Assembly: GCF_024171885.1 (NCBI RefSeq)
Contig: NZ_JAMTCP010000012.1
Span: 1 to 64,000 of the forward strand
Direction: 5' to 3'
Length of the DNA stretch: 64,000 nucleotides
From: Streptoalloteichus tenebrarius
Lineage (GTDB): Bacteria > Actinomycetota > Actinomycetes > Mycobacteriales > Pseudonocardiaceae
The notes under the pieces are model-generated. The model did not search any database and was not told where the DNA came from. It worked only from the letters and a program-made list of their open reading frames with translations. Position numbers and translations under genes: made by a program. This document shows, piece after piece, positions 39,961-48,309 of this stretch. Numbering within the stretch: the stretch's first letter is position 1; every line of letters begins with the position of its first letter.

Positions 39961-40213
39961 CTCGCGTCCCAGACGAGTGAATCCCCACCAGGCCAAGCAG
40001 AAATCGTGTTCCCTGGACGCGAGTGCCCTCCGCCCCGCCCGTGCCCAGCACTCACGCCCCGACCCCGACTCGACTGCCCACCCGACGCGAACCGCGGCCC
40101 CACAACAACCCGCCCATCCCGCACGTCCCCGCCTGACCCGCGTCCCCGCCTGACCCACGTGTCCCCGTCCAGCCGTCCGACTGGCCGGCCGCGGCAACCC
40201 AGGACGAGAACGC

Positions 40214-40252
40214 GTCCGGCCGGGGCCACGGTTGGCGCGGCCCCGGCCGGAC
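40214..40252 (-). terminator. phoH terminator
   Basis: GTCCGGCCGGGGCC and its exact complement GGCCCCGGCCGGAC, a 14-bp stem with an 11-base loop, 38 bp after the phoH stop. Confidence 0.8.
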
Positions 40253-40290
40253 ATGGGTACGGGTGCCGTACGGCAGGTGCCGACGGCGGC

Positions 40291-41682
40291 TCAGATCAGG
40301 TGATCACCCTCCAACACCTCGGTGACCAGCGCCGCGATCGGCGACCGCTCCGAGCGCGTCAGCGTCACGTGCGCGAACAGCGGGTGCCCCTTCAGCTTCT
40401 CGATCACCGCCGCCACCCCGTCGTGCCGGCCCACCCGCAGGTTGTCCCGCTGCGCCACGTCGTGCGTCAACACCACCCGCGAGCCCGACCCCAGCCGGGA
40501 CAGCACGGTCAGCAGCACGTTGCGCTCCAGCGACTGCGCCTCGTCGACGATCACGAACGAGTCGTGCAGCGACCGGCCCCGGATGTGGGTCAGCGGCAGG
40601 ACCTCCAGCATCCCCCGGTCCAGCACCTCGTCGATCACGGCCTTGCCGGCCACCGCGCCCAGCGTGTCGAACACCGCCTGCGCCCAGGGCAGCATCTTCT
40701 CGCTCTCGGTGCCCGGCAGGTACCCCAGATCCTGCCCGCCCACGGCGTAGACCGGCCGGAACACCACGACCTTGCGGTGCTGCTGCCGTTCCATCACCGC
40801 CTCCAGGCCCGCGCACAACGCCAGCGCCGACTTCCCGGTGCCCGCGCGGCCGCCCAGCGACACGATCCCCACCTCGGGGTCCAGCAACAGGTCGAGCGCC
40901 ACCCGTTGCTCGGCGGAACGCCCGTGCAGCCCGAACGCCTCCCGGTCCCCCCGCACCAGTTGCGCCCGTTTGTCCGGCGTCACCCGGCCCAACGCGCTGG
41001 CGGTGCCGGCGAGCAGCCGCAGCCCGGTGTGGCAGGGCAGCTCCCGCGCCCACTCCAGCTCCGGGCTGTCCAGGTCCACCGCGCCGTCCCGGTAGAGGGC
41101 GTCGATCACCTGGGAGCCGACCTCCACGTCGGCCATCCCGGTCCAGCCGGACGGGGTGACGTCCTGCGCCCGGTACTCGTCGGCCGTCAACCCCACCGCC
41201 GCCGCCTTGACCCGCAGCGGCATGTCCTTGGTGACCAGGACGACCTCCCGGTTCTCCGCGGCCAGGTTCAGCGCGCAGGCCAGGATGCGGGCGTCGTTGG
41301 AGTCGGTGCGGAAGCCCGCCGGGAGCACCTGCGGGTCCGAGTGGTTCAGCTCGACGTGCACGGTCCCCCCGACGTCCCCGACCGGCACCGGCGCGTCGAG
41401 GCGCCCGTGCCGCAGCCGGAGGTCGTCGAGCAGGCGCAACGCCTCGCGGGCGAACCAGCCCAGCTCCGGGTGGTGGCGCTTGCCCTCCAGCTCGCCGATC
41501 ACCACGAGCGGCAGCACCACGGCGTGCTCCGCGAACCGGGTGAGCGCCCACGGGTCGGACAACAACACCGAGGTGTCGAGCACGAAGGTGCGGATCGGGG
41601 CGGCGGTGCGCCGCCGGGTGGAGGTGCGGGGGGAGCTGGAGGAACGGCTGGCGGTCCGCCTGGAAGAGCGCTGTGCTGTCAC
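40291..41682 (-). CDS. PhoH2-type PIN-PhoH fusion protein
   Basis: 463 residues. After a basic Ser/Arg-rich N-terminus (about 1-28) comes a PIN RNase domain ([16 protein letters not shown] through the [10 protein letters not shown] acidic cluster), then the PhoH ATPase ([19 protein letters not shown], Walker [22 protein letters not shown]). PhoH2 proteins couple RNA unwinding to cleavage; in mycobacteria phoH2 (Rv1095) has an overlapping upstream antitoxin-like gene. I see none here: the GTG at 41682 is followed upstream by 446 bp without a convincing gene. Confidence 0.9.
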   Translation of the reverse strand: MTAQRSSRRTASRSSSSPRTSTRRRTAAPIRTFVLDTSVLLSDPWALTRFAEHAVVLPLVVIGELEGKRHHPELGWFAREALRLLDDLRLRHGRLDAPVPVGDVGGTVHVELNHSDPQVLPAGFRTDSNDARILACALNLAAENREVVLVTKDMPLRVKAAAVGLTADEYRAQDVTPSGWTGMADVEVGSQVIDALYRDGAVDLDSPELEWARELPCHTGLRLLAGTASALGRVTPDKRAQLVRGDREAFGLHGRSAEQRVALDLLLDPEVGIVSLGGRAGTGKSALALCAGLEAVMERQQHRKVVVFRPVYAVGGQDLGYLPGTESEKMLPWAQAVFDTLGAVAGKAVIDEVLDRGMLEVLPLTHIRGRSLHDSFVIVDEAQSLERNVLLTVLSRLGSGSRVVLTHDVAQRDNLRVGRHDGVAAVIEKLKGHPLFAHVTLTRSERSPIAALVTEVLEGDHLI

Positions 41683-42128
41683 GGCAACTCCCTGCGGACG
41701 CGGCACCCGCGTCCGCTCCTCGGGTGGGCCGGGCACTGACCCCGTTGGCACTGGTCCGTCCGCCGTCGCCGGCGGTCAGACCGAGTCGCCACAGGGGCCG
41801 GGTGCCGGCCCCCTCGTGCTGGTTGCGAACGGCCGAACCGTTCCACCGACCACAGCCACGAACAGGGCCCCTCCCGGGGCGAGCCGTCTCGGACACGACC
41901 CGCCGGAACGCACGCTACCTGCGGTTACCTCCTGCGGCAGGCAGGCACATGGGTGATTCACCAGAGCGTCATCGACACGCTACGTACCCCCGTGTCCCCT
42001 ACCCCGCGTATTGACCGAACGGCCCAACCACGGGGACGGGTTGCCGGGCCGGATCGGCGGAACGGGGCACTGCCAGCGCGAACGGACGGACGGCCGCGCT
42101 GGTCCCTCCGCGGGTGAATCCCGGTCAC
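41683..42128. other. gene-free stretch upstream of phoH
   Basis: Non-coding by appearance. It should contain the phoH promoter. I specifically looked for a small antitoxin-like gene in frame with or overlapping phoH and found none with a start and ribosome site. Confidence 0.4.
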
Positions 42129-43394
42129 TCAGGCGGGGTCGGCGGCCAGGGGAGAAGGCCCTGACCCGGCCGCCAGCGGCGACACGGCGGCCGCCAGCTC
42201 CTCCCGCACGACGGCGGGCACCAGGGGCTCGTCCAACAGCCGCCGGTAGCGCTCGCCCAGCGACTCGCCGCTGGGCCGGGCCTCCAGCCAGGCCCGCAGC
42301 AGCCGGTACCCCTCGACGTAGGTGGTGGTGTAGGCGCGCCAGAGTGGGTCGGACAGGAAGCGCAGCATCTGCCGCGCGCGCCGCTCGTCCACGAGCAGCC
42401 AGCGGCACAGGTGCGCGACGACCTCGTCCGGGTCGGCGCCCCGGTCGTGCAGCAGCAGCGCGGCGTCCTGGCGCACGCCGTGCAGCATCCCCAGCGCCTG
42501 CTCCATGCGCTCGGCCAGCTCGCCCTCCATGCGCAGCCCCAGGTCCGCCATGATCTCGGCGGTCCACGGGCCCCACCCGGCGCCGACCACGGCGTGCAGG
42601 CCCAGGTCGGCGAGGCCCTCGGCCATCAGGCACTGCGGGGTGTTCACCAGGAAGATCGTCTGCTCGTCCTGGCCCTGCCCGCCGACCAGGCCGGCCTCCT
42701 TCCGACAGTGCTCCGTGTGGTGCCCCGGGTAGGACTCGTGCGCCACCAGGTGCGGCAGGTTCGCCATGCGGTGGCCGAGGTCGGCGTTGATCGCGACGCG
42801 CGAGCGGTACTCGCCCAGGTAGTAGTTGAAGCCGCTCCACGGCTTGTCGGTGACCACCTGGTACTCGACGGTCTCCTCGGCCGGGAGCCCGTACTGCCCC
42901 CGGACGCGGTCCCGCAACGCGCTGCTCAACGCGAGCACGCAGGACTCCAGCTTCTCCGGCGGCACCTCGTCCCTGGCGCGGAAGGCGGCGATCCGGTCGG
43001 CCAGCGGCCCGTTCCCCGGCAGCAGGCGCTCCAGCTCGGCGTGGGCCTCGCGGTAGAGGTCGGTGTCGCCCGGGGTCACCCTGACCTGGAAGTAGGCCTC
43101 GACCTCGGCCACGAAGGGCACGTCCTCGCCGGCGAGCTTGCGCCCCGAGCACTCCAGGGCGACCAGGTGGGCGTCGAGGAACCGGCGGCGGTCCTCGGCC
43201 AGCTCGGCGCCCGGCAGCTCGGCCCTCAGCTCGCGCGCCCGCGCCGCGAGGGCGGCGGGCCGGGGCCGGGGTTCGTCGGCGACCTGGCGGCGCAACGCCG
43301 GGTCCCCGGTGTACGCGTCCACGAATCCCTCGACGAGCCGGTCGAACCGGAGGCCGAGCAGGAGGTACTCCCGCACGAGCTGGCTGGCGTCCAC
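42129..43394 (-). CDS. DUF885-like putative metallopeptidase
   Basis: 421 residues, cytoplasmic by appearance, mostly helical. The key motif is HESYPGHHTEHC (about residue 215), matching the HEAYPGHH zinc-binding motif of DUF885 proteins. A second acidic helix (LMAEGLADLGL) about 50 residues later could supply the Glu ligand. Substrate unknown. GTG 43394 gives the VDASQLVREYLLLGLRFDRL start; the long upstream extension is in AT-rich sequence and is rejected. It may face the adjacent secreted-protein array only by chance. Confidence 0.7.
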   Translation of the reverse strand: MDASQLVREYLLLGLRFDRLVEGFVDAYTGDPALRRQVADEPRPRPAALAARARELRAELPGAELAEDRRRFLDAHLVALECSGRKLAGEDVPFVAEVEAYFQVRVTPGDTDLYREAHAELERLLPGNGPLADRIAAFRARDEVPPEKLESCVLALSSALRDRVRGQYGLPAEETVEYQVVTDKPWSGFNYYLGEYRSRVAINADLGHRMANLPHLVAHESYPGHHTEHCRKEAGLVGGQGQDEQTIFLVNTPQCLMAEGLADLGLHAVVGAGWGPWTAEIMADLGLRMEGELAERMEQALGMLHGVRQDAALLLHDRGADPDEVVAHLCRWLLVDERRARQMLRFLSDPLWRAYTTTYVEGYRLLRAWLEARPSGESLGERYRRLLDEPLVPAVVREELAAAVSPLAAGSGPSPLAADPA

Positions 43395-43499
43395 GGACCA
43401 GCAGCCTACGGGCAGACCCGTCCGGGTCAGTCCCTCCCTGGCCCGTTCCCCCTGGTGATCGACAGTTCGACGCGCTTGTAACACAGCACTCCGGGTAGC

Positions 43500-43700
43500 G
43501 CTGAGGGGGTCCGGTAACTCGACGGAGTGTCTTGGCCAATCCGGGAATTTGTCGTAACCAACATGGGTGAGTCGATCACAACGGTACGTGTTGATATCCC
43601 CCCATCGGAGGTCCCCAACAACGCATTTCCGCAAAAAATCAATTACGATCAGTGTAGATCCACTCGATTTTCACACAATGGCGTGATCACAATTCCCGTA
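43500..43700. other. AT-rich island upstream of the secreted-protein array
   Basis: Base composition drops sharply (runs such as GCAAAAAATCAATTACGATC), unlike anything else in the window. There is no gene. It precedes the first array promoter and could be a binding region for an Lsr2-like nucleoid protein, which prefers AT-rich DNA. Confidence 0.5.
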
Positions 43701-43722
43701 CAGCGGTGTGAGTGAGTACCGT
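43675..43722 (+). promoter_or_regulatory. array promoter, member A
   Basis: ACAATGGCG box (box core 43676-43683), 33 bases, then TACCGT as -10. The same arrangement occurs before the other members. The transcript would have a leader of about 90 bases. Confidence 0.55.
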
Positions 43723-43819
43723 GACGAATGCCAGTGCGGTCCCGACCCCGTCAGGACGAGGCGGACCGGGAAGAGGGGTTCCGACGAAATCCCTTGTCCG
43801 AGGTAAGGAGAGTGCGACA

Positions 43820-44161
43820 GTGCTCAGGAAGACTGCTGGCGTCCTCGCCGCCACTGCCGCGGCCCTGCTGATCGTGGGCGGGCCCGCGTGGGCGAGTGGC
43901 GGCAACGACCACAGCCCGAAGTCCGGACACAGCCAGAACTTCAAGGCCGGACACAAGAAGAAGGGTCACGGGCACAAGCACAAGCCCTCGATCCACGAGC
44001 ACAACTACGTGAGCTCCGAGGACAACGACTGGAACGGCGCGGTCAACGTGCTGAACGCCAACCAGATCCAGGTCCCGATCGGGCTCTGCGGCATCATTCC
44101 GATCCTGGGCGCCACGTCCGCGGAGTCGTGTGCGGCCGCCGCGGCGCAGCAGGACTTCTGA
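43820..44161 (+). CDS. small secreted chaplin-like protein A with His/Lys-rich insert
   Basis: 113 residues. Signal peptide about 1-26 (LRKTAGVLAATAAALLIVGGPAWA). A His/Lys/Gly-rich segment (about 29-62, including HKKKGHGHKHK) precedes the family core SEDNDWNGAVNVLNANQIQV, which leads into PIGLCG and a second Cys in AESC. Two cysteines and a hydrophobic NQIQVP strand recall chaplins, the amyloid-forming surface proteins of streptomycetes, but this is resemblance only. GTG 43820 has AAGGAG upstream; a GTG at 43712 in the same frame is rejected. Confidence 0.75.
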   Translation: MLRKTAGVLAATAAALLIVGGPAWASGGNDHSPKSGHSQNFKAGHKKKGHGHKHKPSIHEHNYVSSEDNDWNGAVNVLNANQIQVPIGLCGIIPILGATSAESCAAAAAQQDF

Positions 44162-44177
44162 TCCGCTGATCCGCGCT

Positions 44178-44211
44178 ACTGGTCCCGGGCCGCACGCGGC
44201 CCGGGACCAGT
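44178..44211 (+). terminator. terminator of member A
   Basis: ACTGGTCCCGGGCCGC and its exact complement, a 16-bp stem with a 2-base loop, 16 bp after the stop. Confidence 0.85.
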
Positions 44212-44454
44212 GCGGTTCCTGGGGCGCGACGGGCGTGGGAACAGGGCTTCGGGCGCACCGGCAAACCCGGCGGCGTGGCCAGTCGACGCTCACGGGAAGG
44301 CGACGACGGAGTCTCGAACTCCCTGGTGACGGCAGGGGCGGTGCCACCCCGGAGATCGTCGGTGTCGCCGCGCCGAACCTCGCGGCTCCCGGCTCCCCCG
44401 GAGCCCCGCGCGTGACCCGTCGGAGTGGAACCGCACCGGTCCCCGGACGAGAGC

Positions 44455-44483
44455 GAAGCGCCGGACCACGGGTCCGGCGCTTC
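44455..44483. terminator. isolated strong hairpin
   Basis: GAAGCGCCGGACC, ACG, GGTCCGGCGCTTC: a perfect 13-bp stem with a 3-base loop in the gap between members A and B. No gene immediately precedes it on either strand. It may insulate member B or mark a lost gene. Confidence 0.6.
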
Positions 44484-44656
44484 GCCGTTGTCGGGTGACG
44501 AATACTCCGCGGGCCACGACGGAGTGATTCTCAATACCACAGTCCGCGCGTCGGGAGGAAGCGCCGTTCCGCCCGCCGGGACCGGCCGCGCCCCCTTCCC
44601 GCTGCTCACCTCCGCCATCCCGAATAATGCTGGCCGAAAACGCGCCACAAAGTCGC

Positions 44657-44705
44657 CCGATGGTGGAACGGAGTTTGGCGTCCCGTTCACCCCCTGGGTT
44701 AATCT
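44657..44705 (+). promoter_or_regulatory. array promoter, member B
   Basis: CGATGGTG (44658-44665), 34 bases, then TAATCT. The sequence just after the -10 (GCCGAACGGCCCCGACC) recurs after the member D promoter with one change. Confidence 0.5.
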
Positions 44706-44843
44706 TGCGCGCGCCGAACGGCCCCGACCCGAAAGGCCCCGGCGTCTTTTGCGACCCTGGTGCGGGTCATCCGGCAAGATCGGATCCGCCGTCGCGCGGG
44801 TCCGTGTTCCCAGGTCACTGTTTGTCGTCAGAGGGAGAGCGGA

Positions 44844-45098
44844 ATGCTCAGGAAGACTGTCGGTGTCGTCGCCGCCACGGCCGGCGCGTTGGCCATGATC
44901 GCCAGCCCCGCCACGGCCGGTGGCGACAGCGAGGACAACGACTGGAACGGCGCGATCAACATCCTCAACGCCAACCAGATCCAGATCCCCATCTGCATCG
45001 CGCAGAACAACATCGCGATCCTCGGTCTCGCGGTGCCGATCCTGTCGCCGCAGTTCATGGGGACCTGCGCGACCGCGGTGGCGACCCAGGAGGGCTGA
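44844..45098 (+). CDS. small secreted chaplin-like protein B
   Basis: 84 residues, the minimal member: signal peptide about 1-25 (LRKTVGVVAATAGALAMIASPATA), then SEDNDWNGAINILNANQIQI, PIC, a hydrophobic NNIAILGLAVPILSP and a second Cys in MGTC. No His-rich part. The ATG has GAGGGAGAG upstream. The mature chain of about 59 residues is almost all core, with short hydrophobic strands and one likely disulfide, suited to self-assembly at the cell surface. Function is inferred, not shown. Confidence 0.8.
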   Translation: MLRKTVGVVAATAGALAMIASPATAGGDSEDNDWNGAINILNANQIQIPICIAQNNIAILGLAVPILSPQFMGTCATAVATQEG

Positions 45099-45115
45099 GC
45101 GACACGCGTCGGCCG

Positions 45116-45148
45116 CGAGGCGTCGGAGTCGTCGACTCCGACGCCTCG
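45116..45148 (+). terminator. terminator of member B
   Basis: CGAGGCGTCGGAGTC and its exact complement, a 15-bp stem with a 3-base loop, followed by CGTTTC. Confidence 0.85.
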
Positions 45149-45183
45149 CCGTTTCTCCGGCCAGGGAAACCGCCCCGATCACA

Positions 45184-45230
45184 CAATGGTGGTAGGCGGT
45201 TTCCGATTTTCACGATCAACTCAGTAACCT
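45184..45230 (+). promoter_or_regulatory. array promoter without an intact gene
   Basis: CAATGGTG (45184-45191), 33 bases, then TAACCT. This promoter copy leads only to the decayed fifth member at 45370. Confidence 0.55.
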
Positions 45231-45369
45231 CCCGGAACCGGTCGACCCCGCCCCGCGGCGTCACGGCGCCCGCCGAGCCCCGAACCGACCTCGGCGCCCC
45301 GCCGCGGGAGCGGCCTGGTCCGTCCCCGGCCGGCCCGACGTCTCGGTGGTCTCGACGGAAGGGAGCGGA

Positions 45370-45456
45370 ATGCCGAGCAGGCCCTCCGGCGACCCCGCGT
45401 TCGCCCGGTTAGCGATGATCACCAGCTCCTCCCCGACCGGAGCCGGGATCCCGTAG
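45370..45456 (+). pseudogene. decayed fifth array member
   Basis: After the orphan promoter, an ATG with an AAGGGAGCGGA ribosome site (as in member B) opens 28 codons ending at TAG. The middle reads LAMITSSSPTGAG, aligning with AMIASPATAGG at the end of the member B signal peptide; the start no longer has the LRKT signature and the core is lost. This is a truncated remnant of a duplicated copy. Confidence 0.5.
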
Positions 45457-45740
45457 CGACGGGGTCGTCTCCTCACACCGCTCTCGGCGCCCTCCGGCCC
45501 CGCGCGGTTCACCTCGTCTCGGCGGGAATCGCCCCTCCCGGCGCGACACCCGCCACGCCCGGCGGCGCTCCTCGTTTCCGCCGCGCGCGACCGACGTCGA
45601 ACCACGGTCCTCGACGGTGGTCTCCTTTCGTCTGTCCACTCCCATTTCGTCACTCCGAAAATGAGCGCTCCCCCGTATCCCGCAGACCGGCCACGACGAA
45701 TCCGGGAAGCTCCGGAAAGACAACACGACCAGGTATCCCA

Positions 45741-45786
45741 CAATGGTGTCACGGACTTTTGCCCTCCGACCGACGAACGGTAACGT
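45741..45786 (+). promoter_or_regulatory. array promoter, member C
   Basis: CAATGGTG (45741-45748), 32 bases, then TAACGT. The leader is about 175 bases long. Confidence 0.55.
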
Positions 45787-45966
45787 CGCCCGCGCCGTGA
45801 GGTCGACGGACACGGGAACAGCCACGGCTCGCGGTGTTCCGAGGGGGTCCTCTCGGAATCCCCACTCATAGGACAGCCCCCGGAGGCACGCCGCTGGCGC
45901 GGCGTCGCTGGCCATACGGCCGGACTGCATTACGGGCGGGCGGGAAGAAACGGAAGAGGAAGCACA

Positions 45967-46281
45967 ATGCTCAAGAAGACTGCGGGCGTCATCGCCGCTG
46001 CCGCCGGCGCCATGGCCATGATGGCCAGCCCGGCCCTCGCCAGCGGCGGCAGCGAGGACAACGACTGGAACGGCTCGTTGAACCTCGTCGACGAGAACCA
46101 GATCCAGGTCCCGATCGGCGTGTGCCAGAACAACATCGGCATCATCGCCGTCGTGGTGCCGATCCTCTCGCCGATGTTCATGGAGACCTGCTCCACCGCG
46201 GTGGCCACCATGGAGGAGAGCGACCACATCCACGTCAAGGACACCAAGTCCGGGCACCACAAGCACTACCACCGCGGCTAG
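45967..46281 (+). CDS. small secreted chaplin-like protein C with His tail
   Basis: 104 residues. Signal peptide about 1-26 (LKKTAGVIAAAAGAMAMMASPALA), core SEDNDWNGSLNLVDENQIQV, then GVCQNNIGIIAVVVPILSP and METC, followed by an extra tail EESDHIHVKDTKSGHHKHYHRG. The ATG has GGAAGAGGA upstream. It shares the whole core and start of the tail with member D, so C and D are the most recent duplicates. The tail histidines could bind metal ions. Confidence 0.8.
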   Translation: MLKKTAGVIAAAAGAMAMMASPALASGGSEDNDWNGSLNLVDENQIQVPIGVCQNNIGIIAVVVPILSPMFMETCSTAVATMEESDHIHVKDTKSGHHKHYHRG

Positions 46282-46317
46282 ACGACGCTGCCGGCCGACC
46301 TGGCCGGCCGCCGACGC

Positions 46318-46357
46318 GAGGCGGGGACGTCGAGTGGACACTCGACGTCCCCGCCTC
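46318..46357 (+). terminator. terminator of member C
   Basis: GAGGCGGGGACGTCGAGT and its exact complement, an 18-bp stem with a 4-base loop, followed by TTTCCCGTTC. The arm is nearly the same sequence as in the member D terminator. Confidence 0.88.
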
Positions 46358-46514
46358 TTTCCCGTTCTCGGGGAACGGCATGGCGACGGAAAATGTCGAC
46401 GGCATTCTTCCGGGCGATCACACCGTGGTTCCCGTCGGTACTCCGCGCCACCTCGCGCGTGACTCCGCCGACCTCCGGACCGCCACATTCACCAACCGAC
46501 GCAAAATAATCACC

Positions 46515-46560
46515 CAATAGTGGTGACGAGTTTCTCATCCGGACCAATCCCGAGTAACGT
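46515..46560 (+). promoter_or_regulatory. array promoter, member D
   Basis: CAATAGTG (46515-46522), 32 bases, then TAACGT. The stretch after the -10 (GCCGAACGGTCCCGACC) matches the member B leader. Confidence 0.55.
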
Positions 46561-46723
46561 CCCCCCTGCCGAACGGTCCCGACCACAACGACCACGGCAG
46601 TTCCGCAGGGTTCCGGGAGGCACTCGCGGGACCCATTCCAGAAAGGCCCTGGACGCACGTCACCCGATGTTGTGCACCGTGTTTCCAGAGGTTCCCGCAG
46701 CAAAGGGAAAAGAGGATCGCGTA

Positions 46724-47227
46724 ATGCTCAAGAAGACCGTGGGCGTCGTCGCCGCGACGGCCGGCGCCATGGCCATGCTGGCCGGCCCCGCCCTGGCCAG
46801 CGGGTCCGAGGACAACGACTGGAACGGGTCGCTCAACCTCATCGACGAGAACCAGATCCAGATCCCGATCGGCGTGTGCCAGAACAACATCGGCATCATC
46901 GCCGTCGTGGCCCCGATCCTCTCGCCGATGTTCATGGAGTCCTGCTCCACCGCGGTGGCGACCGAGGAGGAGAGCGACCACATCCACGTCAAGGACACCC
47001 AGCACGACTTCCACAAGCACGAGCACAACGAGTACGGGGGCCACGGCCACCACGGTCACGGTCACGGCGGGCACGGGGGCCACGGCGGCCACGGGCACGG
47101 CGGCTACCACCACGGTCACGGCGGGCACGGCCACGGCGACCACCACAAGGGCGGCCACCGCACCGAGCACGGCAAGAAGCACGAGCACGACAAGAAGCAC
47201 AACAAGCCGCACCACAAGGAGGGCTGA
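46724..47227 (+). CDS. small secreted chaplin-like protein D with long His-rich tail
   Basis: 167 residues. Signal peptide about 1-25 (LKKTVGVVAATAGAMAMLAGPALA), core SEDNDWNGSLNLIDENQIQI with Cys in GVCQ and MESC, then HIHVKDTQHDFHKHEHNEYG, a Gly-His repeat region (GHGHHGHGHGGHGG and similar) and a final Lys/His-rich end. About 29 of the last 80 residues are histidine. Such tails bind Zn2+, Ni2+ or Cu2+. The ATG has AAAAGAGGA upstream. Role inferred: a metal-binding, surface-assembling protein. Confidence 0.8.
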   Translation: MLKKTVGVVAATAGAMAMLAGPALASGSEDNDWNGSLNLIDENQIQIPIGVCQNNIGIIAVVAPILSPMFMESCSTAVATEEESDHIHVKDTQHDFHKHEHNEYGGHGHHGHGHGGHGGHGGHGHGGYHHGHGGHGHGDHHKGGHRTEHGKKHEHDKKHNKPHHKEG

Positions 47228-47264
47228 GCCCGTCGGCCGATCCGGCCGACCGCCCACACGAGGC

Positions 47265-47294
47265 GGGGACGTCGAGCATCCGCTCGACGTCCCC
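47265..47294 (+). terminator. terminator of member D
   Basis: GGGGACGTCGAGC and its exact complement, a 13-bp stem with a 4-base loop, followed by GTTTCCGTTTCC. Confidence 0.85.
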
Positions 47295-47476
47295 GTTTCC
47301 GTTTCCTACGGGCGACGGCGGCCAGGGATGCGCCCGGCGTCAGGGAGGCGCCGGGGAGCGGACCTTCGCGTCAACGACCCGGGATGCGCGGCGCCCGTGC
47401 GAGGCGGAAGCCAGCCACCGGTCCGCCAGGAACCGGGCGAGCGGCTTCGGAAGGGACGATCGGGGCGGCGAAAGCG

Positions 47477-48256
47477 TCAGCTTCCGAAGCGGCGGTGGCG
47501 GGCCGCGTAGTCCCGCAGCGCGCGCAGGAAGTCGACCCGCCGGAACTCCGGCCAGTACGCCTCGCAGAACCAGAACTCCGAGTGCGCCGACTGCCACAGC
47601 AGGAAGCCGCTGAGGCGCTGCTCCCCCGAGGTCCGGATCACCAGGTCCGGATCGGGCTGGCCCGAGGTGTAGAGGTGCTCCGCGATGTGGTCCACGTCCA
47701 GCACCTCGGCCAGCTCCTCGATCGAGGTGCCCGCCTCCGCGTGCTGGAGCAGCAGCTTGCGCACCGCGTCGGCGATCTCCTGGCGGCCGCCGTAGCCGAC
47801 GGCGGCGTTCACCTGCATGCCGGTGCGGCCCTCGGTGCGCAGCGAGGCCGCGGACAGCCGGGCGGCGATCTCGGTCGGCAGCAGGTCCATCGCGCCGACG
47901 ACCCGCACGCGCCACGGCGTGCCCGGCTCGCTGATCTCGTCGACCACGTCGGCGATGATCTCCAGCAGGGGGTTGAGCTCCTCGGCCGGCCGCTTCAGGT
48001 TGTCCGTGCCCAGCAGCCACAGCGTGACGACCTCGACGTCGGCGTCCCGGCACCAGGCGAGCAGGTCGGCGATCCGCTGGGCGCCGGCGCGGTGGCCGTG
48101 GCTGACGTCGTTGAAGCCCGCCTCCCGCGCCCACCGGCGGTTGCCGTCAAGGATGACGCCGACGTGCCGGGGTCGCTGGGCGCCTTCGAGCTGCCGGCGC
48201 AGCCGCCACTCGTAGTAGCCGTAGAGAAGGTCCCTGACACGCGCACGCAGCCCCAC
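47477..48256 (-). CDS. short-chain cis-isoprenyl diphosphate synthase
   Basis: 259 residues of the UppS family: catalytic DGNRRWAREAGF (about residue 37), GHRAGAQRI, TLWLLGTDNLKRP, and the C-terminal PDLVIRTSGEQRLSGFLLWQ. It matches the Rv1086-like (Z-farnesyl diphosphate-type) enzymes in position and length, which supply the precursor for decaprenyl phosphate. A GTG start, MGLRARVRDLLYGYYEWRL, is conserved in that group. It is divergent from the CoA-binding protein gene. Confidence 0.88.
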   Translation of the reverse strand: MGLRARVRDLLYGYYEWRLRRQLEGAQRPRHVGVILDGNRRWAREAGFNDVSHGHRAGAQRIADLLAWCRDADVEVVTLWLLGTDNLKRPAEELNPLLEIIADVVDEISEPGTPWRVRVVGAMDLLPTEIAARLSAASLRTEGRTGMQVNAAVGYGGRQEIADAVRKLLLQHAEAGTSIEELAEVLDVDHIAEHLYTSGQPDPDLVIRTSGEQRLSGFLLWQSAHSEFWFCEAYWPEFRRVDFLRALRDYAARHRRFGS

Positions 48257-48309
48257 GTTTCGGCAGACTACGCCCCGCGCGAACCGGACCCGTCGGGCAC
48301 ACTCGCCCT

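Larger units (their letters stand above)
39795..40290. other. gene-free stretch between GNAT and phoH
   Basis: Contains element copy 4 (39851-39960), a duplicated CGTCCCCGCCTGACCC around 40128-40155 and the phoH terminator (40214-40252). No gene. Confidence 0.5.

Noticed and set aside
43395-43634. N-terminal extension of the DUF885-like protein
   Set aside because: It falls in AT-rich intergenic sequence, and the normal-looking N-terminus begins at GTG 43394.
43712-43819. Start of array member A at GTG 43712
   Set aside because: It would place 36 polar residues before the signal peptide. GTG 43820 has a good AAGGAG site and matches the other members.
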